Part shown: one piece after another, positions 25,245-37,577 of the stretch
How positions within the stretch are numbered: the first letter of the stretch is position 1
Layout: each line of letters opens with the position of its first letter
Assembly (NCBI GenBank): GCA_038380435.1
Contig: JAWZYU010000714.1
Location: forward strand, 18,001 to 82,000
Length of the DNA: 64,000 bases
Source of the DNA: Ryuthela nishihirai
Lineage: Eukaryota > Arthropoda > Arachnida > Araneae > Heptathelidae
Direction of reading: 5' to 3'
Notes under the pieces: model-generated
Databases searched by the model: none
What the model was told of the DNA's origin: nothing
The model's input: only the letters and a program-made list of their open reading frames with translations
Translations under genes and position numbers: made by a program

Positions 25245-28200
25245 AATAAAATAAAACATATGTATCAGTGGTTCTCAACCTTTTATGCTTCACGTACCCC
25301 CTGGAAATGTGTATGTAACTGGCGTACCCCTTGTATAGATAGATAAAACTATAGTTATAGTATAACAATGGGAATAAAATAAAACATATTTATCAGTGGT
25401 TCTCAACCTTTTATGCTTCACGTACCCCCTGGAAATGTGTATGTAACTGGCGTACCCCTTGTATAGATAGATAAAACTATAGTTATAGTATAACAATGGG
25501 AATAAAACATATTTATCAGTGGTTCTCAACCTTTTATTCTTCACGTACCCCCTGGAAATGTGTATGTAACTGGCGTACCCCTTGTATAGATAGAAAAAAC
25601 TATAGTTATAGTATAACAATGGGAATAAAATAAAACATATTTATCAGTGGTTCTCAACCTTTTATGCTTCACGTACCCCCTGGAAATGTGTATGTAACTG
25701 GCGTACCCCTTGTATAGATAGATAAAACTATAGTTATAGTATAACAATGGGAATAAAATAAAACATATTTATCAGTGGTTCTCAACCTTTTATGCTTCAC
25801 ATACCCCCTGGAAATGTGTATGTAACTGGCGTACCCCTTCTATAGATAGATGAAACTATAGTTATAGTATAACAATGGGAATAAAATAAAACATATGTAT
25901 CAGTGGTTCTCAACCTTTTATGCTTCACGTACCCCCTGGAAATGTGTATGTAACTGGCGTACCCCTTGTATAGATAGATAAAACTATAGTTATAGTATAA
26001 CACTGGGAATAAAATAAAACATATATATCAGTGGTTCTCAACCTTTTATGCTTCACGTACCCCCTGGAAATGTGTATGTAACTGGCGTACCCCTTGTATA
26101 GATAGATAAAACTATAGTTATAGTATAACAATGGGAATAAAATAAACATATTTATCAGTGGTTCTCAACCTTTTATGCTTCACGTACACCCTGGAAATGT
26201 GTATGTAACTGGCGTACCCCTTGTATAGATAGATAAAACTATAGTTATAGTATAACAATGGGAATAAAATAAAACATATTTATCAGTGGTTCTCAACCTT
26301 TTATGCTTCACGTACCCCCTGGAAATGTGTATGTAACTATCGTACCCCTTGTATAGATAGATAAAACTATAGTTATAGTATAACAATGGGAATAAAATGA
26401 AACATATTTATCAGTGGTTCTCAACCTTTTATGCTTCACGTACCCCCTGCAAATGTGTATGTAACTGGCGTACCCCTTGTATAGATAGATAAAACTATAG
26501 TTATAGTATAACAATGGGAATAAAATAAAACATATATATCAGTGGTTCTCAACCTTTTATGCTTCATGTACCCCCTGGAAATGTGTATGTAACTGGCGTA
26601 CCCCTTGTATAGACAGATAAAACTATAGTTATAGTATAACAATGGGAATAAAATAAAACATATATATCAGTGGTTCTCAACCTTTTATGCTTCACGTACC
26701 CCCTGGAAATGTGTATGTAACTGGCGTACCCCTTGTATAGATAGATAAAACTATAGTTATAGTATAACAATGGGAATAAAATAAAACATATTTATCAGTG
26801 GTTCTCAACCTTTTATGCTTCACGTACCCCCTGGAAATGTGTATGTAACTGGCGTACCCCTTGTATAGATAGATAAAACTATAGTTATAGTATAACAATG
26901 GGAATAAAATAAAACATATATATCAGTGGTTCTCAACCTTTTATGCTTCATGTACCCCCTGGAAATGTGTATGTAACTGGCGTACCCCTTGTATAGATAG
27001 ATAAAACTATAGTTATAGTATAACACTGGGAATAAAATAAAACATATATATCAGTGGTTCTCAACCTTTTATGCTTCACGTACCCCCTGGAAATGTGTAT
27101 GTAACTGGCGTACCCCTTGTATAGATAGATAAAACTATAGTTATAGTATAACAATGGGAATAAAACATATTTATCAGTGGTTCTCAACCTTTTATTCTTC
27201 ACGTACCCCCTGGAAATGTGTATGTAACTGGCGTACCCCTTGTATAGATAGAAAAAACTAAAGTTATAGTATAACAATGGGAATAAAATAAAACATATTT
27301 ATCAGTGGTTCTCAACCTTTTATGCTTCACGTACCCCCTGTAAATGTGTATGTAACTGGCGTATCCCTTGTATAGATAGATGAAACTATAGTTATAGTAT
27401 AACAATGGGAATAAAATAAAACATATTTATCAGTGGTTCTCAACCTTTTATGCTTCACGTACCCCCTGGAAATGTGTATGTAACTGGCGTACCCCTTGTA
27501 TAGATAGATGAAACTATAGTTATAGTATAACAATGGGAATAAAATAAAACATATTTATCAGTGGTTCTCAACCTTTTATGCTTCACGTACCCCCTGGAAA
27601 TGTGTATGTAACTGGCGTACCCCTTGTATAGATAGATAAAACTATAGTTATAGTATAACAATGGGAATAAAATAAAACATATTTATCAGTGGTTCTCAAC
27701 CTTTTATGCTTCACGTACCCCCTGGAAATGTGTATGTAACTGGCGTACCCCTTGTATAGATAGCTAAAACTATAGTTATAATATAACAATGGGAATAAAA
27801 TAAAACATATTTATCAGTGGTTCTCAACCTTTTATGCTTCACGTACCCCCTGGAAATGTGTATGTAACTGGTGTACCCCTTGTATAGATAGATAAAACTA
27901 TAGTTATAGTATAACAATGGGAATAAAATAAAACATATTTATCAGTGGTTCTCAACCTTTTATGCTTCACGTACCCCCTGGAAATGTGTATGTAACTGGC
28001 GTACCCCTTGTATAGATAGATAAAACTATAGTTATAGTATAACAATGGGAATAAAACATATTTATCAGTGGTTCTCAACCTTTTATTCTTCACGTACCCC
28101 CTGGAAATGTGTATGTAACTGGCGTACCCCTTGTATAGATAGAAAAAACTATAGTTATAGTATAACAATGGGAATAAAATAAAACATATTTATCAGTGGT

Positions 28201-31200
28201 TCTCAACCTTTTATGCTTCACGTACCCCCTGGAAATGTGTATGTAACTGGCGTACCCCTTGTATAGATAGATAAAACTATAGTTATAGTATAACAATGGG
28301 AATAAAATAAAACATATTTATCAGTGGTTCTCAACCTTTTATGCTTCACATACCCCCTGGAAATGTGTATGTAACTGGCGTACCCCTTCTATAGATAGAT
28401 GAAACTATAGTTATAGTATAACAATGGGAATAAAATAAAACATATGTATCAGTGGTTCTCAACCTTTTATGCTTCACGTACCCCCTGGGAATGTGTATGT
28501 AACTGGCGTACCCCTTGTATAGATAGATAAAACTATAGTTATAGTATAACACTGGGAATAAAATAAAACATATATATCAGTGGTTCTCAACCTTTTATGC
28601 TTCACGTACCCCCTGGAAATGTGTATGTAACTGGCGTACCCCTTGTATAGATAGATAAAACTATAGTTATAGTATAACAATGGGAATAAAACATATTTAT
28701 CAGTGGTTCTCAACCTTTTATTCTTCACGTACCCCCTGGAAATGTGTATGTAACTGGCGTACCCCTTGTATAGATAGAAAAAACTATAGTTATAGTATAA
28801 CAATGGGAATAAAATAAAACATATTTATCAGTGGTTCTCAACCTTTTATGCTTCACGTACCCCCTGGAAATGTGTATGTAACTGGCGTACCCCTTGTATA
28901 GATAGATAAAATTATAGTTATAGTATAACAATGGGAATAAAATAAACATATTTATCAGTGGTTCTCAACCTTTTATGCTTCACGTACACCCTGGAAATGT
29001 GTATGTAACTGGCGTACCCCTTGTATAGATAGATAAAACTATAGTTATAGTATAACAATGGGAATAAAATAAAACATATTTATCAGTGGTTCTCAACCTT
29101 TTATGCTTCACGTACCCCCTGGAAATGTGTATGTAACTATCGTACCCCTTGTATAGATAGATAAAACTATAGTTATAGTATAACAATGGGAATAAAATGA
29201 AACATATTTATCAGTGGTTCTCAACCTTTTATGCTTCACGTACCCCCTGCAAATGTGTATGTAACTGGCGTACCCCTTGTATAGATAGATAAAACTATAG
29301 TTATAGTATAACAATGGGAATAAAATAAAACATATATATCAGTGGTTCTCAACCTTTTATGCTTCATGTACCCCCTGGAAATGTGTATGTAACTGGCGTA
29401 CCCCTTGTATAGACAGATAAAACTATAGTTATAGTATAACAATGGGAATAAAATAAAACATATATATCAGTGGTTCTCAACCTTTTATGCTTCACGTACC
29501 CCCTGGAAATGTGTATGTAACTGGCGTACCCCTTGTATAGATAGATAAAACTATAGTTATAGTATAACAATGGGAATAAAATAAAACCTATTTATCAGTG
29601 GTTCTCAACCTTTTATGCTTCACGTACCCCCTGGAAATGTGTATGTAACTGGCGTACCCCTTGTATAGATAGATAAAACTATAGTTATAGTATAACAATG
29701 GGAATAAAATAAAACATATATATCAGTGGTTCTCAACCTTTTATGCTTCATGTACCCCCTGGAAATGTGTATGTAACTGGCGTACCCCTTGTATAGATAG
29801 ATAAAACTATAGTTATAGTATAACACTGGGAATAAAATAAAACATATATATCAGTGGTTCTCAACCTTTTATGCTTCACGTACCCCCTGGAAATGTGTAT
29901 GTAACTGGCGTACCCCTTGTATAGATAGATAAAACTATAGTTATAGTATAACAATGGGAATAAAACATATTTATCAGTGGTTCTCAACCTTTTATTCTTC
30001 ACGTACCCCCTGGAAATGTGTATGTAACTGGCGTACCCCTTGTATAGATAGAAAAAACTAAAGTTATAGTATAACAATGGGAATAAAATAAAACATATTT
30101 ATCAGTGGTTCTCAACCTTTTATGCTTCACGTACCCCCTGTAAATGTGTATGTAACTGGCGTATCCCTTGTATAGATAGATGAAACTATAGTTATAGTAT
30201 AACAATGGGAATAAAATAAAACATATTTATCAGTGGTTCTCAACCTTTTATGCTTCACGTACCCCCTGGAAATGTGTATGTAACTGGCGTACCCCTTGTA
30301 TAGATAGATGAAACTATAGTTATAGTATAACAATGGGAATAAAATAAAACATATTTATCAGTGGTTCTCAACCTTTTATGCTTCACGTACCCCCTGGAAA
30401 TGTGTATGTAACTGGCGTACCCCTTGTATAGATAGATAAAACTATAGTTATAGTATAACAATGGGAATAAAATAAAACATATTTATCAGTGGTTCTCAAC
30501 CTTTTATGCTTCACGTACCCGCTGGAAATGTGTATGTAACTGGCGTACCCCTTGTATAGATAGCTAAAACTATAGTTATAATATAACAATGGGAATAAAA
30601 TAAAACATATTTATCAGTGGTTCTCAACCTTTTATGCTTCACGTACCCCCTGGAAATGTGTATGTAACTGGTGTACCCCTTGTATAGATAGATAAAACTA
30701 TAGTTATAGTATAACAATGGGAATAAAATAAAACATATTTATCAGTGGTTCTCAACCTTTTATGCTTCACGTACCCCCTGGAAATGTGTATGTAACTGGC
30801 GTACCCCTTGTATAGATAGATAAAACTATAGTTATAGTATAACAATGGGAATAAAATAAAACACATTTATCAGTGGTTCTCAACCTTTTATGCTTCACGT
30901 ACCCCCTGGAAATGTGTATGTAACTGGCGTACCCCTTGTATAGATAGATAAAACTATAGTTATAGTATAACAATGGGAATAAAATAAAACATATTTATCA
31001 GTGGTTCTCAACCTTTTATGCTTCACGTACCCCCTGGAAATGTGTATGTAACTGGCGTACCCCTTGTATAGATAGATAAAATTATAGTTATAGTATAACA
31101 ATGGGAATAAAATAAAACATATTTATCAGTGGTTCTCAACCTTTTATGCTTCACGTACCCCCTGGAAATGTGTATGTAACTGGCGTACCCCTTGTATAGA

Positions 31201-32146
31201 TAGATAAAACTATAGTTATAGTATAACAATGGGAATTAAATAAAACATATTTATCAGTGGTTCTCAACCTTTTATGCTTCACGTACCCCCTGGAAATGTG
31301 TATGTAACTGGCGTACCCCTTGTATAGATAGATAAAACTATAGTTATAGTATAACAATGGGAATAAAATAAAACATATTTATCAGTGGTTCTCAACCTTT
31401 TATGCTTCACGTACCCCCTGGAAATGTGTATGTAACTGGCGTACCCCTTGTATAGATAGATAAAACTATAGTTATAGTATAACAATGGGAATAAAATAAA
31501 ACATATTTATCAGTGGTTCTCAACCTTTTATGCTTCACGTACCCCCTGGAAATGTGTATGTAACTGGCGTACCCCTTGTATAGATAGCTAAAACTATAGT
31601 TATAATATAACAATGGGAATAAAATAAAACATATTTATCAGTGGTTCTCAACCTTTTATGCTTCACGTACCCCCTGGAAATGTGTATGTAACTGGTGTAC
31701 CCCTTGTATAGATAGATAAAACTATAGTTATAGTATAACAATGGGAATAAAATAAAACATATTTATCAGTGGTTCTCAACCTTTTATGCTTCACGTACCC
31801 CCTGGAAATGTGTATGTAACTGGCGTACCCCTTGTATAGATAGATAAAACTATAGTTATAGTATAACAATGGGAATAAAATAAAACACATTTATCAGTGG
31901 TTCTCAACCTTTTATGCTTCACGTACCCCCTGGAAATGTGTATGTAACTGGCGTACCCCTTGTATAGATAGATAAAACTATAGTTATAGTATAACCATGG
32001 GAATAAAATAAAACATATTTATCAGTGGTTCTCAACCTTTTATGCTTCACGTACCCCCTGGAAATGTGTATGTAACTGGCGTACCCCTTGTATAGATAGA
32101 TAAAACTATAAATATGTCGACAATATATATTTCGGTGAAAGCTCCT

Positions 32147-32513
32147 TCTCTCTGTATGGCTCTCTGTTGACTCGAATCTTCAGTTCCCAGAGTCGAGTGC
32201 CAACTGTGCCGAAGTTGAGAATTATCTCCGATAAACTCTACCCTGCCATTGTTCAGAAAGACGGCATCAATGGGCTTGGAAAGGCCGCCGTCCGTCGGAT
32301 GGGACGTAAAGCCGTAGACCAATGTGCAGGAGAATCATACCTATGCACGTTAAAGAACACACTGGATAGCCTTGATGGGAGGCTGCAATCTGTCTGCTAA
32401 TAACTATCTAATAATCCCCCTTCCCCAAACTTCTTTGAGTCCTAGGAGTCTTTGTGACCTGGCCATTTAACCCATTGAGTGCAAAAAAGTGCCGCTCAGA
32501 GGTAAAACAACCC
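32147..32513 (+). mobile_element. tRNA-SINE, diverged
   Basis: The head is eroded (B box only approximate, GAGTCGAGTGCC). Body and 3' end are recognisable and end GGTAAAACAACCCA. It sits just right of the satellite edge. Confidence 0.75.
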
Positions 32514-32823
32514 AAAAGCTAAAGATGATCTATGAAATTATATCAATAGGCACAATGTGATCTGATAACCTGTTTCAAAATCCATTCTGTGACCTCGTTA
32601 GCTGTGCAAAAAGCTATAATGCAATTTTAGCTTTATCAAAAAGATATAATGGTTCTCATAAAATTATCAAAAGCCCTAAGGCGGCTTCATAAGTTATGTC
32701 AGAAGTCATAATGTGACCTTATAAACTGTGTCTAAATCCATAATCTGATTATATGTTGAATATTTCAAACCTTCTGACTGGACCACGATAAGAAACAGAC
32801 GACAGATCATGTCTTCAGTTCCC
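32514..32823. other. Short intergenic stretch
   Basis: Contains loosely repeated phrases of the kind 'aagccataatgtgacctt' spaced about 40-50 bp (32570-32750), perhaps a decayed minisatellite. No gene seen. Confidence 0.35.
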
Positions 32824-33076
32824 AGCCCCGAAGGCTCAGTGAAGGTTGGGGGAGGGGACCCGCTGGAACAGCTGTTAGGAGACAGATGGTAGTCTCCCGT
32901 CAAGGCCATCCAGTGTGTTCTTCAGCGTGTACAGGGTATGGCTCTCCGGCACACTGGCCACGGCTTAACCTCCCATCCGACAGACGGCGGCCTTTCCAAG
33001 CCCATCGGTGTCCCGTACTGACCGTAGGCAGGGCGGGGAATTTTGCGGAGATAAATCTCAACGCTGACCCAGCTGG
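32824..33076 (-). mobile_element. tRNA-SINE fragment, both ends missing
   Basis: Body only, from CCCCGAAGGCTCAG to GACCCAGCTGG. It lacks the 3' tail and the tRNA boxes. Confidence 0.75.
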
Positions 33077-33479
33077 ATATTGCAGTGTAACATTTCCTCC
33101 TTCGTTTTAGAGGGTTTTAAATTTTTTTTTAATTTTACGAAAAATGCGTGAAATATGCACGTCTAATAATTTTTGGCCTCCTTACTAGCATTTTGAAGGT
33201 GGGAAGGGCATGACCTCTTTGCCCCCCAGTTCTGGCCCTGACCACATATATATATATACGCTACACCACTGCTCCGGCAATAATTTTGTTTAAGAATTCT
33301 AAAGTGGGTAGCGACCTTTTCAAAATTGCTTAATTACTCTTAGGAAATTAATTAGGGTGATCAAAATAAGTTGCAATCCCTAGAAAATTGTTTAGTGACT
33401 GTAAAGTTGGTCGCGACTGCTTAAAAAATTCTTAGCGACTCTTGGGAATTTACCTAGAGATTCTTAAGTTGGGGAATCA
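33077..33479. other. 3' flank of gene A
   Basis: AT-rich with a short (TA)n near 33250. No AATAAA was found on the minus strand here. The nearest AATAAA (33520-33525) lies inside the predicted last exon, so the true transcript end is uncertain. Confidence 0.4.
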
Positions 33480-33640
33480 CTAATCTAGAAGATTTAAAAA
33501 GTTGTTTTCGACTCTGAGATTTATTTCGTCTCTTAGCTTATCTTTATCAGGACATTCACATATGGGACAGATTTTCCTAGGAACGTTCTTCAGATGGCAT
33601 CCTTCTCGTCCAGGACACAAAGGCGGTGCACACTGAACGT
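33480..33640 (-). CDS. Gene A exon 4 (last): antistasin-like module plus C-terminal tail
   Basis: Last coding exon of the putative secreted antistasin-like protein A. The acceptor TTTTTTTCCATAG precedes 33640 and the exon enters in phase 1. It encodes one six-cysteine module (C-x4-C-x5-C-x9-C-x2-C-x-C, beginning VQCAPPLC). After the module come about 20 residues (DKDKLRDEINLRV..) and a TAG stop at 33482-33480. In its sister exons the module is followed at once by a GT donor. Here the aligned bases read AAAG|ATAAG instead of GAG|GTAAG, so the exon runs on into former intron. Antistasin domains (leech prototype) inhibit trypsin-like serine proteases; the target here is unknown. It could instead be a dead exon, with the true last exon elsewhere. 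Confidence 0.6.
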
Positions 33641-34054
33641 CTATGGAAAAAAATAACAGAAAGTTGCAGTCTTAATCTTAAGAGTGAATATTTAGTTTAA
33701 CTCTTTTGATTATTTGCTTGTTTATTAACTCTGTGTGTAGATTAATCGATGGAAACAATGTTACAAGTATCGTTTCGTTAGAATATTTAAATTCAACAAT
33801 ATATTAGTCTCATTAGAAGATACTCATATGAAGATAATCTTTCGAAAATGCTCACATGATACTCATTAAGCAAGTGGGTAAAACTTTCACGCATTCGTTT
33901 CTTGGATTTGAACACTGGATATCCTGTTGCAATTTCTTTTATTACTGAAGTTTTCATTTTTTCTAAGCCATGGATCATTTTTTCGTAATTTGAATTCAGC
34001 CGTAAACCACCTTGAAGTCAAACGATACTATTGGCTCTGGCTCAACACTATCAG
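33641..34054. other. Intron 3 of gene A, AT-rich part
   Basis: No repeat or gene recognised. Confidence 0.4.
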
Positions 34055-34565
34055 TGATTTCCCTAGATTATATCATCATTAGATAGTGACTCCCTAGATT
34101 CCTCTATATCACACTGAGATAGTGATTCCCCTATGTCATACTGAAAACAGATTCTTCTATGTCACACTGAGAAAGTGATTCCCCTATGTCACACTGAGAT
34201 GGTGATTCATCCTATGTCACATTGAGAGTGATTCCCCTATGTCACACCGAGATAGTGATTCATCCTATGTCACATTGAGAGTGATTCCCCTATGTCACAC
34301 CGAGATAGTGATTCATCCTATGTCACATTGAGAGTGATTCCCCTATGTCACACCGAGATAGTGATTCCCCTATGTCACACTGAGATAGTAATTCCCCCTA
34401 TATTACACTGAAATAGTGATTCCCCTATGCCACACTGAGATAGTGATTCTCATATGTCACATTGAGATAGTGATTCCCCTATGTCACATTGAAATAGTGA
34501 TTCCCCTAAGTCACATTGAGATAGTGATTCCCCTATATTCCCTATATCATCACGAGATAGTTCTA
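34055..34565. repeat. Degenerate 27-bp minisatellite
   Basis: About 18 imperfect copies of a unit like ATGTCACACTGAGATAGTG followed by ATTCCCCT, with indels. The 27-bp length is nine codons, so short stretches stay open on both strands (HIEIVIPLC on plus, ESLSQCDIG on minus). Indels break both, so I do not call a gene. It lies in intron 3 of gene A. Confidence 0.85.
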
Positions 34566-34692
34566 ACTAGGCGTGACGTCATAGGTTTTCATTTTCACAT
34601 TTCCAGGACGAATAGTCTCTAGCCCTCAACACGTCATAGACTCCGGAACAATCCCGTAAAATCCTGCCATCTCGTAACCCTACTCAGACACC

Positions 34693-35082
34693 GGTTGAGT
34701 TGGGTTGTTTCACCACTGAGGGACACTTTTTTTTTGCATACAATGAGCTTAAAGGCAAGGTCACATGGACCCCGAAGGCTCAGAGAAGGTTCGGGGAAGA
34801 GGACTAACTGGACAGCTGTTAGGAGACGGATGGTAGCCTCCCGTTAAAGCTATCCAACATATTCTTTAACATGCCCGGGGTATAGCTCTCATGCACACGA
34901 AGCGACGGTTGACGTCCCATCCGAGGACAGCGGCCTTTCCAGGGTCCTAGGTTTCTCCTTTTTGACCTAAGGCAGGGCGGTGGTTTAGCGCAGATAAATC
35001 TCAACGGTAGCACAGGTAGGACTTGAATCTGGGTACTAGAGCTTATGAGTCTGGCTCGCTACCGATTGAGCCAACCCCCGCT
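34693..35082 (-). mobile_element. tRNA-SINE, full length but diverged
   Basis: Complete outline from TTGGGTTGTTTCACC to the inverted A box near 35060-35072, with many substitutions: an older insertion. No clear target duplication remains. Confidence 0.8.
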
Positions 35083-35863
35083 CATAACGGTTCAGTAGCA
35101 GTGCTCCAATACAATAGCTATGAGTATATGACTCCTAGACAGCATAACTTGATTTTAAATTCCATCGAGTAAAAGAAAAGATAATACAGGTCGTCACTAG
35201 TAACCACAGGGAGTATTAAATACTCCCGTTCATTTCGTTAAAAGGGCGTATTGTAAAAACACAGCAAAGTATTCAGTGCTTACAACCTTATATAAGCAAG
35301 CATGAATAATCATAACTGATAGAGTAACCAGCAGGGTAACCACGGGATCACATGGCCGATCCAAAAGAAGTAGAATCGAAGAATTTTGACATTTGCCTGG
35401 TATATGGTTGAACATTGCTATAGGTTATCACTGATTTATGTTCTTTTCAATGTACATGATCTGTTCGTAAGCAGTAACGTGTAAAGTCGGAATATATGGA
35501 AACAAAAGCTTGTTAAAAGCTTAGAATTGTCAATGAACAAGAATAAATCTTCATGGAAAGCGTTCTACAAGATGAAAACAGGAAAGATGTAGACAGAGAC
35601 AGGGTAGTACAAAGAACAGGAGGCAGTGTATGACCCTGTCCGGATTTTCGGGAGACCCCAACCTTCGTCTTATGCGAAATTTCAAAACCTGCTCTGAAAT
35701 TCAAAATAGTTGTTTTTGTATAACTTTATTTTAGCCCTATATTTTATGTCCGACATCAAATGTATATTTTAAACAAAAATAAAAACTATAAAATCTCATC
35801 TCCATATCGAATATCATTTTAACCTTTCCTGCTGTCGGGAATACTTTAGTAATTGGGAAACCT
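35083..35863. other. Intron 3 of gene A, unassigned sequence
   Basis: No exon, repeat terminus or convincing open frame seen. Short minus-strand frames at 35230-35415 and 35513-35704 show no recognisable family. Confidence 0.4.
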
Positions 35864-35876
35864 ACTCAAGTCTTAT

Positions 35877-36210
35877 TCTGGGGGTGGCTCAGTCGGTAGC
35901 GCACCAGGCTCGTAATCTGTAGTTCCCAGGTTCGAGTTCCAGCTGGGTCAGCGTTGAGATTTATCTCCGCAAAACTCCCCTTCCTGCCCACGATCAGTAG
36001 GGACACCGATGGGCTTGGAAAGACCGGCCGTCCGTCGGATGGGACGTTAAGCCGTGGCCCCTATATGAGGGAGAGCCATTCCCTGTGCACGTTAGGTGCA
36101 CGTTAGGTTTGCCGGGAGGCTACTATCTGTCTGAGTCTTCGGGTTCCATGTGACCTGGCCATTTAGCCCATGGTGTGCAAAAAAGTGCCGCTCAGAGGTA
36201 AAACAACCCA
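35877..36210 (+). mobile_element. tRNA-SINE with internal deletion
   Basis: Head and tail intact; about 60 bp of the body is lost around a repeated GTGCACGTTAGG (36085-36107). Perfect 13-bp target duplications ACTCAAGTCTTAT at 35864-35876 and 36211-36223. Confidence 0.9.
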
Positions 36211-36533
36211 ACTCAAGTCTTATCCTCCCCCCTCCTCGTAATGAAATTCTCGATCCAACCCCAACACTGAATTCTCGAAGCCCCACAAAACACCATTTTT
36301 GTCACCCTGTATATTATGAACTTTGCTTTAGAGTAGCAATACAAAAAAAGCTAACGGAAAGGTACAATGCCGTTCTGTGTTGTTTCCTCATCCGATTCTT
36401 CGGCCTATAGGCAGCTTTGAAAGGTAGTGCAATTTTTCATCCTGAAGGTTAACAGAGATATTCTAAAATAGACTCGGTATATACATAACCAAAAATCAGT
36501 ATAAAATTCTATTCATAGTTCTCGAATTAAACG

Positions 36534-36920
36534 TTGGGTTGGGTTGTTTTACCTCTGAGCGGCACTTTTTTGCACACAATGGGCTAAATGGCCAGGTCAC
36601 ATGGACCCCGTAGGCTCAGAGAAGGTTGGGGGAAGGGACCCACTGGAACAGCTGTTGGGAGACAGATGGTAGCCTCCCGTCAAGGCCATCCAGCGTGTTC
36701 TTTAACGTAGGCAAGGTATGGGTCTCCCGCACACGGGGCCACGGCTTAACGTCCCATCCGACGGACGGCGGCCTTTCCAAGCCCATCGGTGTCCCCTACT
36801 GACCGTGGGCAGGGCGGGGAATTTTGCGGAGATAAATCTCAACGCTGACATAGCTGGGACTCGAACCTGGGAACTACAGATTACGAGCCTGACGCGCTAC
36901 CGACTGAGCCATTCCCGCCC
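36534..36920 (-). mobile_element. tRNA-SINE, full length
   Basis: Perfect 13-bp target duplications CTCGAATTAAACG (36521-36533 and 36921-36933). The insertion lies about 115 bp from the donor of gene A exon 3. Confidence 0.92.
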
Positions 36921-37047
36921 CTCGAATTAAACGAAGAAGTCCCCGATTCCGAATTACTGGTATGAAACAACATTAAAATTTAAGCAAACATAAAAAGGAA
37001 TTGTTAATCAAGTTCCACTCTGGAAGTTTAATTGCAGTTGGTTTTAC

Positions 37048-37218
37048 CTAGGGTAGGGCATTCGCACTGAGGACAACTCATTCCAGCGACGTTCTTCAAG
37101 AAACAGCCTTTTCGTTCGGGGCAGAAAGGCGGTGCACATTCCGGACAGAAACACGAGGGACAGCCGTAAGGATCCGTTTCTGTCACGCAGCCGCTCTCAC
37201 ATTTCACTGGCTCACAGA
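37048..37218 (-). CDS. Gene A exon 3: two antistasin-like modules
   Basis: A 171-bp exon with acceptor CCAATTGCAG and donor CTAG|GTAAAAC, entering and leaving in phase 1. It encodes 57 residues with 12 cysteines in two modules: CEPVKCESGC..GCPSCFC (C-x4-C-x3-C-x8-C-x2-C-x-C) and CAPPFCPERKGC..CPQCEC (C-x4-C-x5-C-x9-C-x2-C-x-C). The spacing matches antistasin-type inhibitor repeats. The second module is most like the single modules of exons 2 and 4. Upstream and downstream exons are on the same strand with matching phase. A von Willebrand C or chordin-type repeat is less likely because no CC pair is present. Confidence 0.8.
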
Positions 37219-37372
37219 CTGCAATTGGTCGAAGAGTAAATAGCAAAACAGAAAAATATAGTGAGTAGGACTTATAATGTGAACATATCTTTGAAATATT
37301 TAAATTATTAGCTTTGCTCAAACAAAATATGTAGTCGAATATGGCAACAAAATATATTTACATGGGAACATT

Positions 37373-37577
37373 GGGGGGGCGGGGGGGGGGGGGGGCTCAG
37401 TCGGTAGCGCACCTGGCTCGTAATCTGTAGTTCTCAGGTTCGAGTCCCAGCTGGGTGAGCGTTGAGATTTATCTCCGCAATAATTCCCCGTCCTGCCCAC
37501 GGTCAGTAGGGGACACCAGTGGGCTTGGAAAGGCCATCGTCCGTCGGATGGTACATTAAGCCATGGTTCCGTGTACG
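37373..37577 (+). mobile_element. tRNA-SINE, 5' half, first member of a tandem dimer
   Basis: A head and partial body run into a G-run, where a second complete copy begins. A perfect 12-bp duplication CATGGGAACATT (37361-37372 and 37965-37976) encloses both copies, so they share one insertion event. Confidence 0.88.

Larger units (their letters stand above)
20261..31740 (+). repeat. Satellite domain 3: about 22-unit higher-order repeat, plus 8-unit repeat at right end
   Basis: The same ACTATCG-type landmark unit occurs at 20261, 23107, 26337 and 29137, giving periods of 2846, 3230 and 2800 bp. The differences are explained by three extra 128-bp units (384 bp) and by presence or absence of a 46-bp palindromic insert. 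Near the right end, three consecutive variant units at 30383-30717 recur 1024 bp (8 units) later at 31407-31741. Confidence 0.85.
8195..32110 (+). repeat. 128-bp satellite array, about 185 head-to-tail units
   Basis: Units start CAGTGGTTCTCAACC, carry CACGTACCCCCTGG and GGCGTACCCC, then an AT-rich half with ACTATAGTTATAGTATAAC, and end AAACATATATAT or AAACATATTTAT. Successive starts (8195, 8323, 8451) are exactly 128 bp apart. Single-base and 5-bp deletion variants give 127- and 123-bp units. The unit start resembles a hAT terminus, but no matching inverted terminus closes the array; the last unit stops after TAAAACTATA at 32110. Each unit holds a 68-codon minus-strand frame crossing into its neighbour. 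Because 128 is not a multiple of three these frames cannot chain, and I regard them as non-coding. Confidence 0.97.

Noticed and set aside
8195..32110. Array as a CRISPR
   Set aside because: Units are contiguous with no unique spacers, and the context is eukaryotic.
8219..32322. Hundreds of minus-strand frames of 68-111 codons in the satellite as a protein family
   Set aside because: All are the same translation of the 128-bp unit running into the next unit. The unit is not a multiple of three, every frame ends at the same place, and variation is not biased to third positions.
33480..33527. AT-AC (U12) intron starting at the ATAAG of gene A exon 4
   Set aside because: U12 donors need ATATCCTT; here the sequence is ATAAGCTAAG.
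34416..34622. 68-codon frame over the minisatellite as a repetitive protein
   Set aside because: Indels between repeat copies break the frame. No start context or splice sites were seen.
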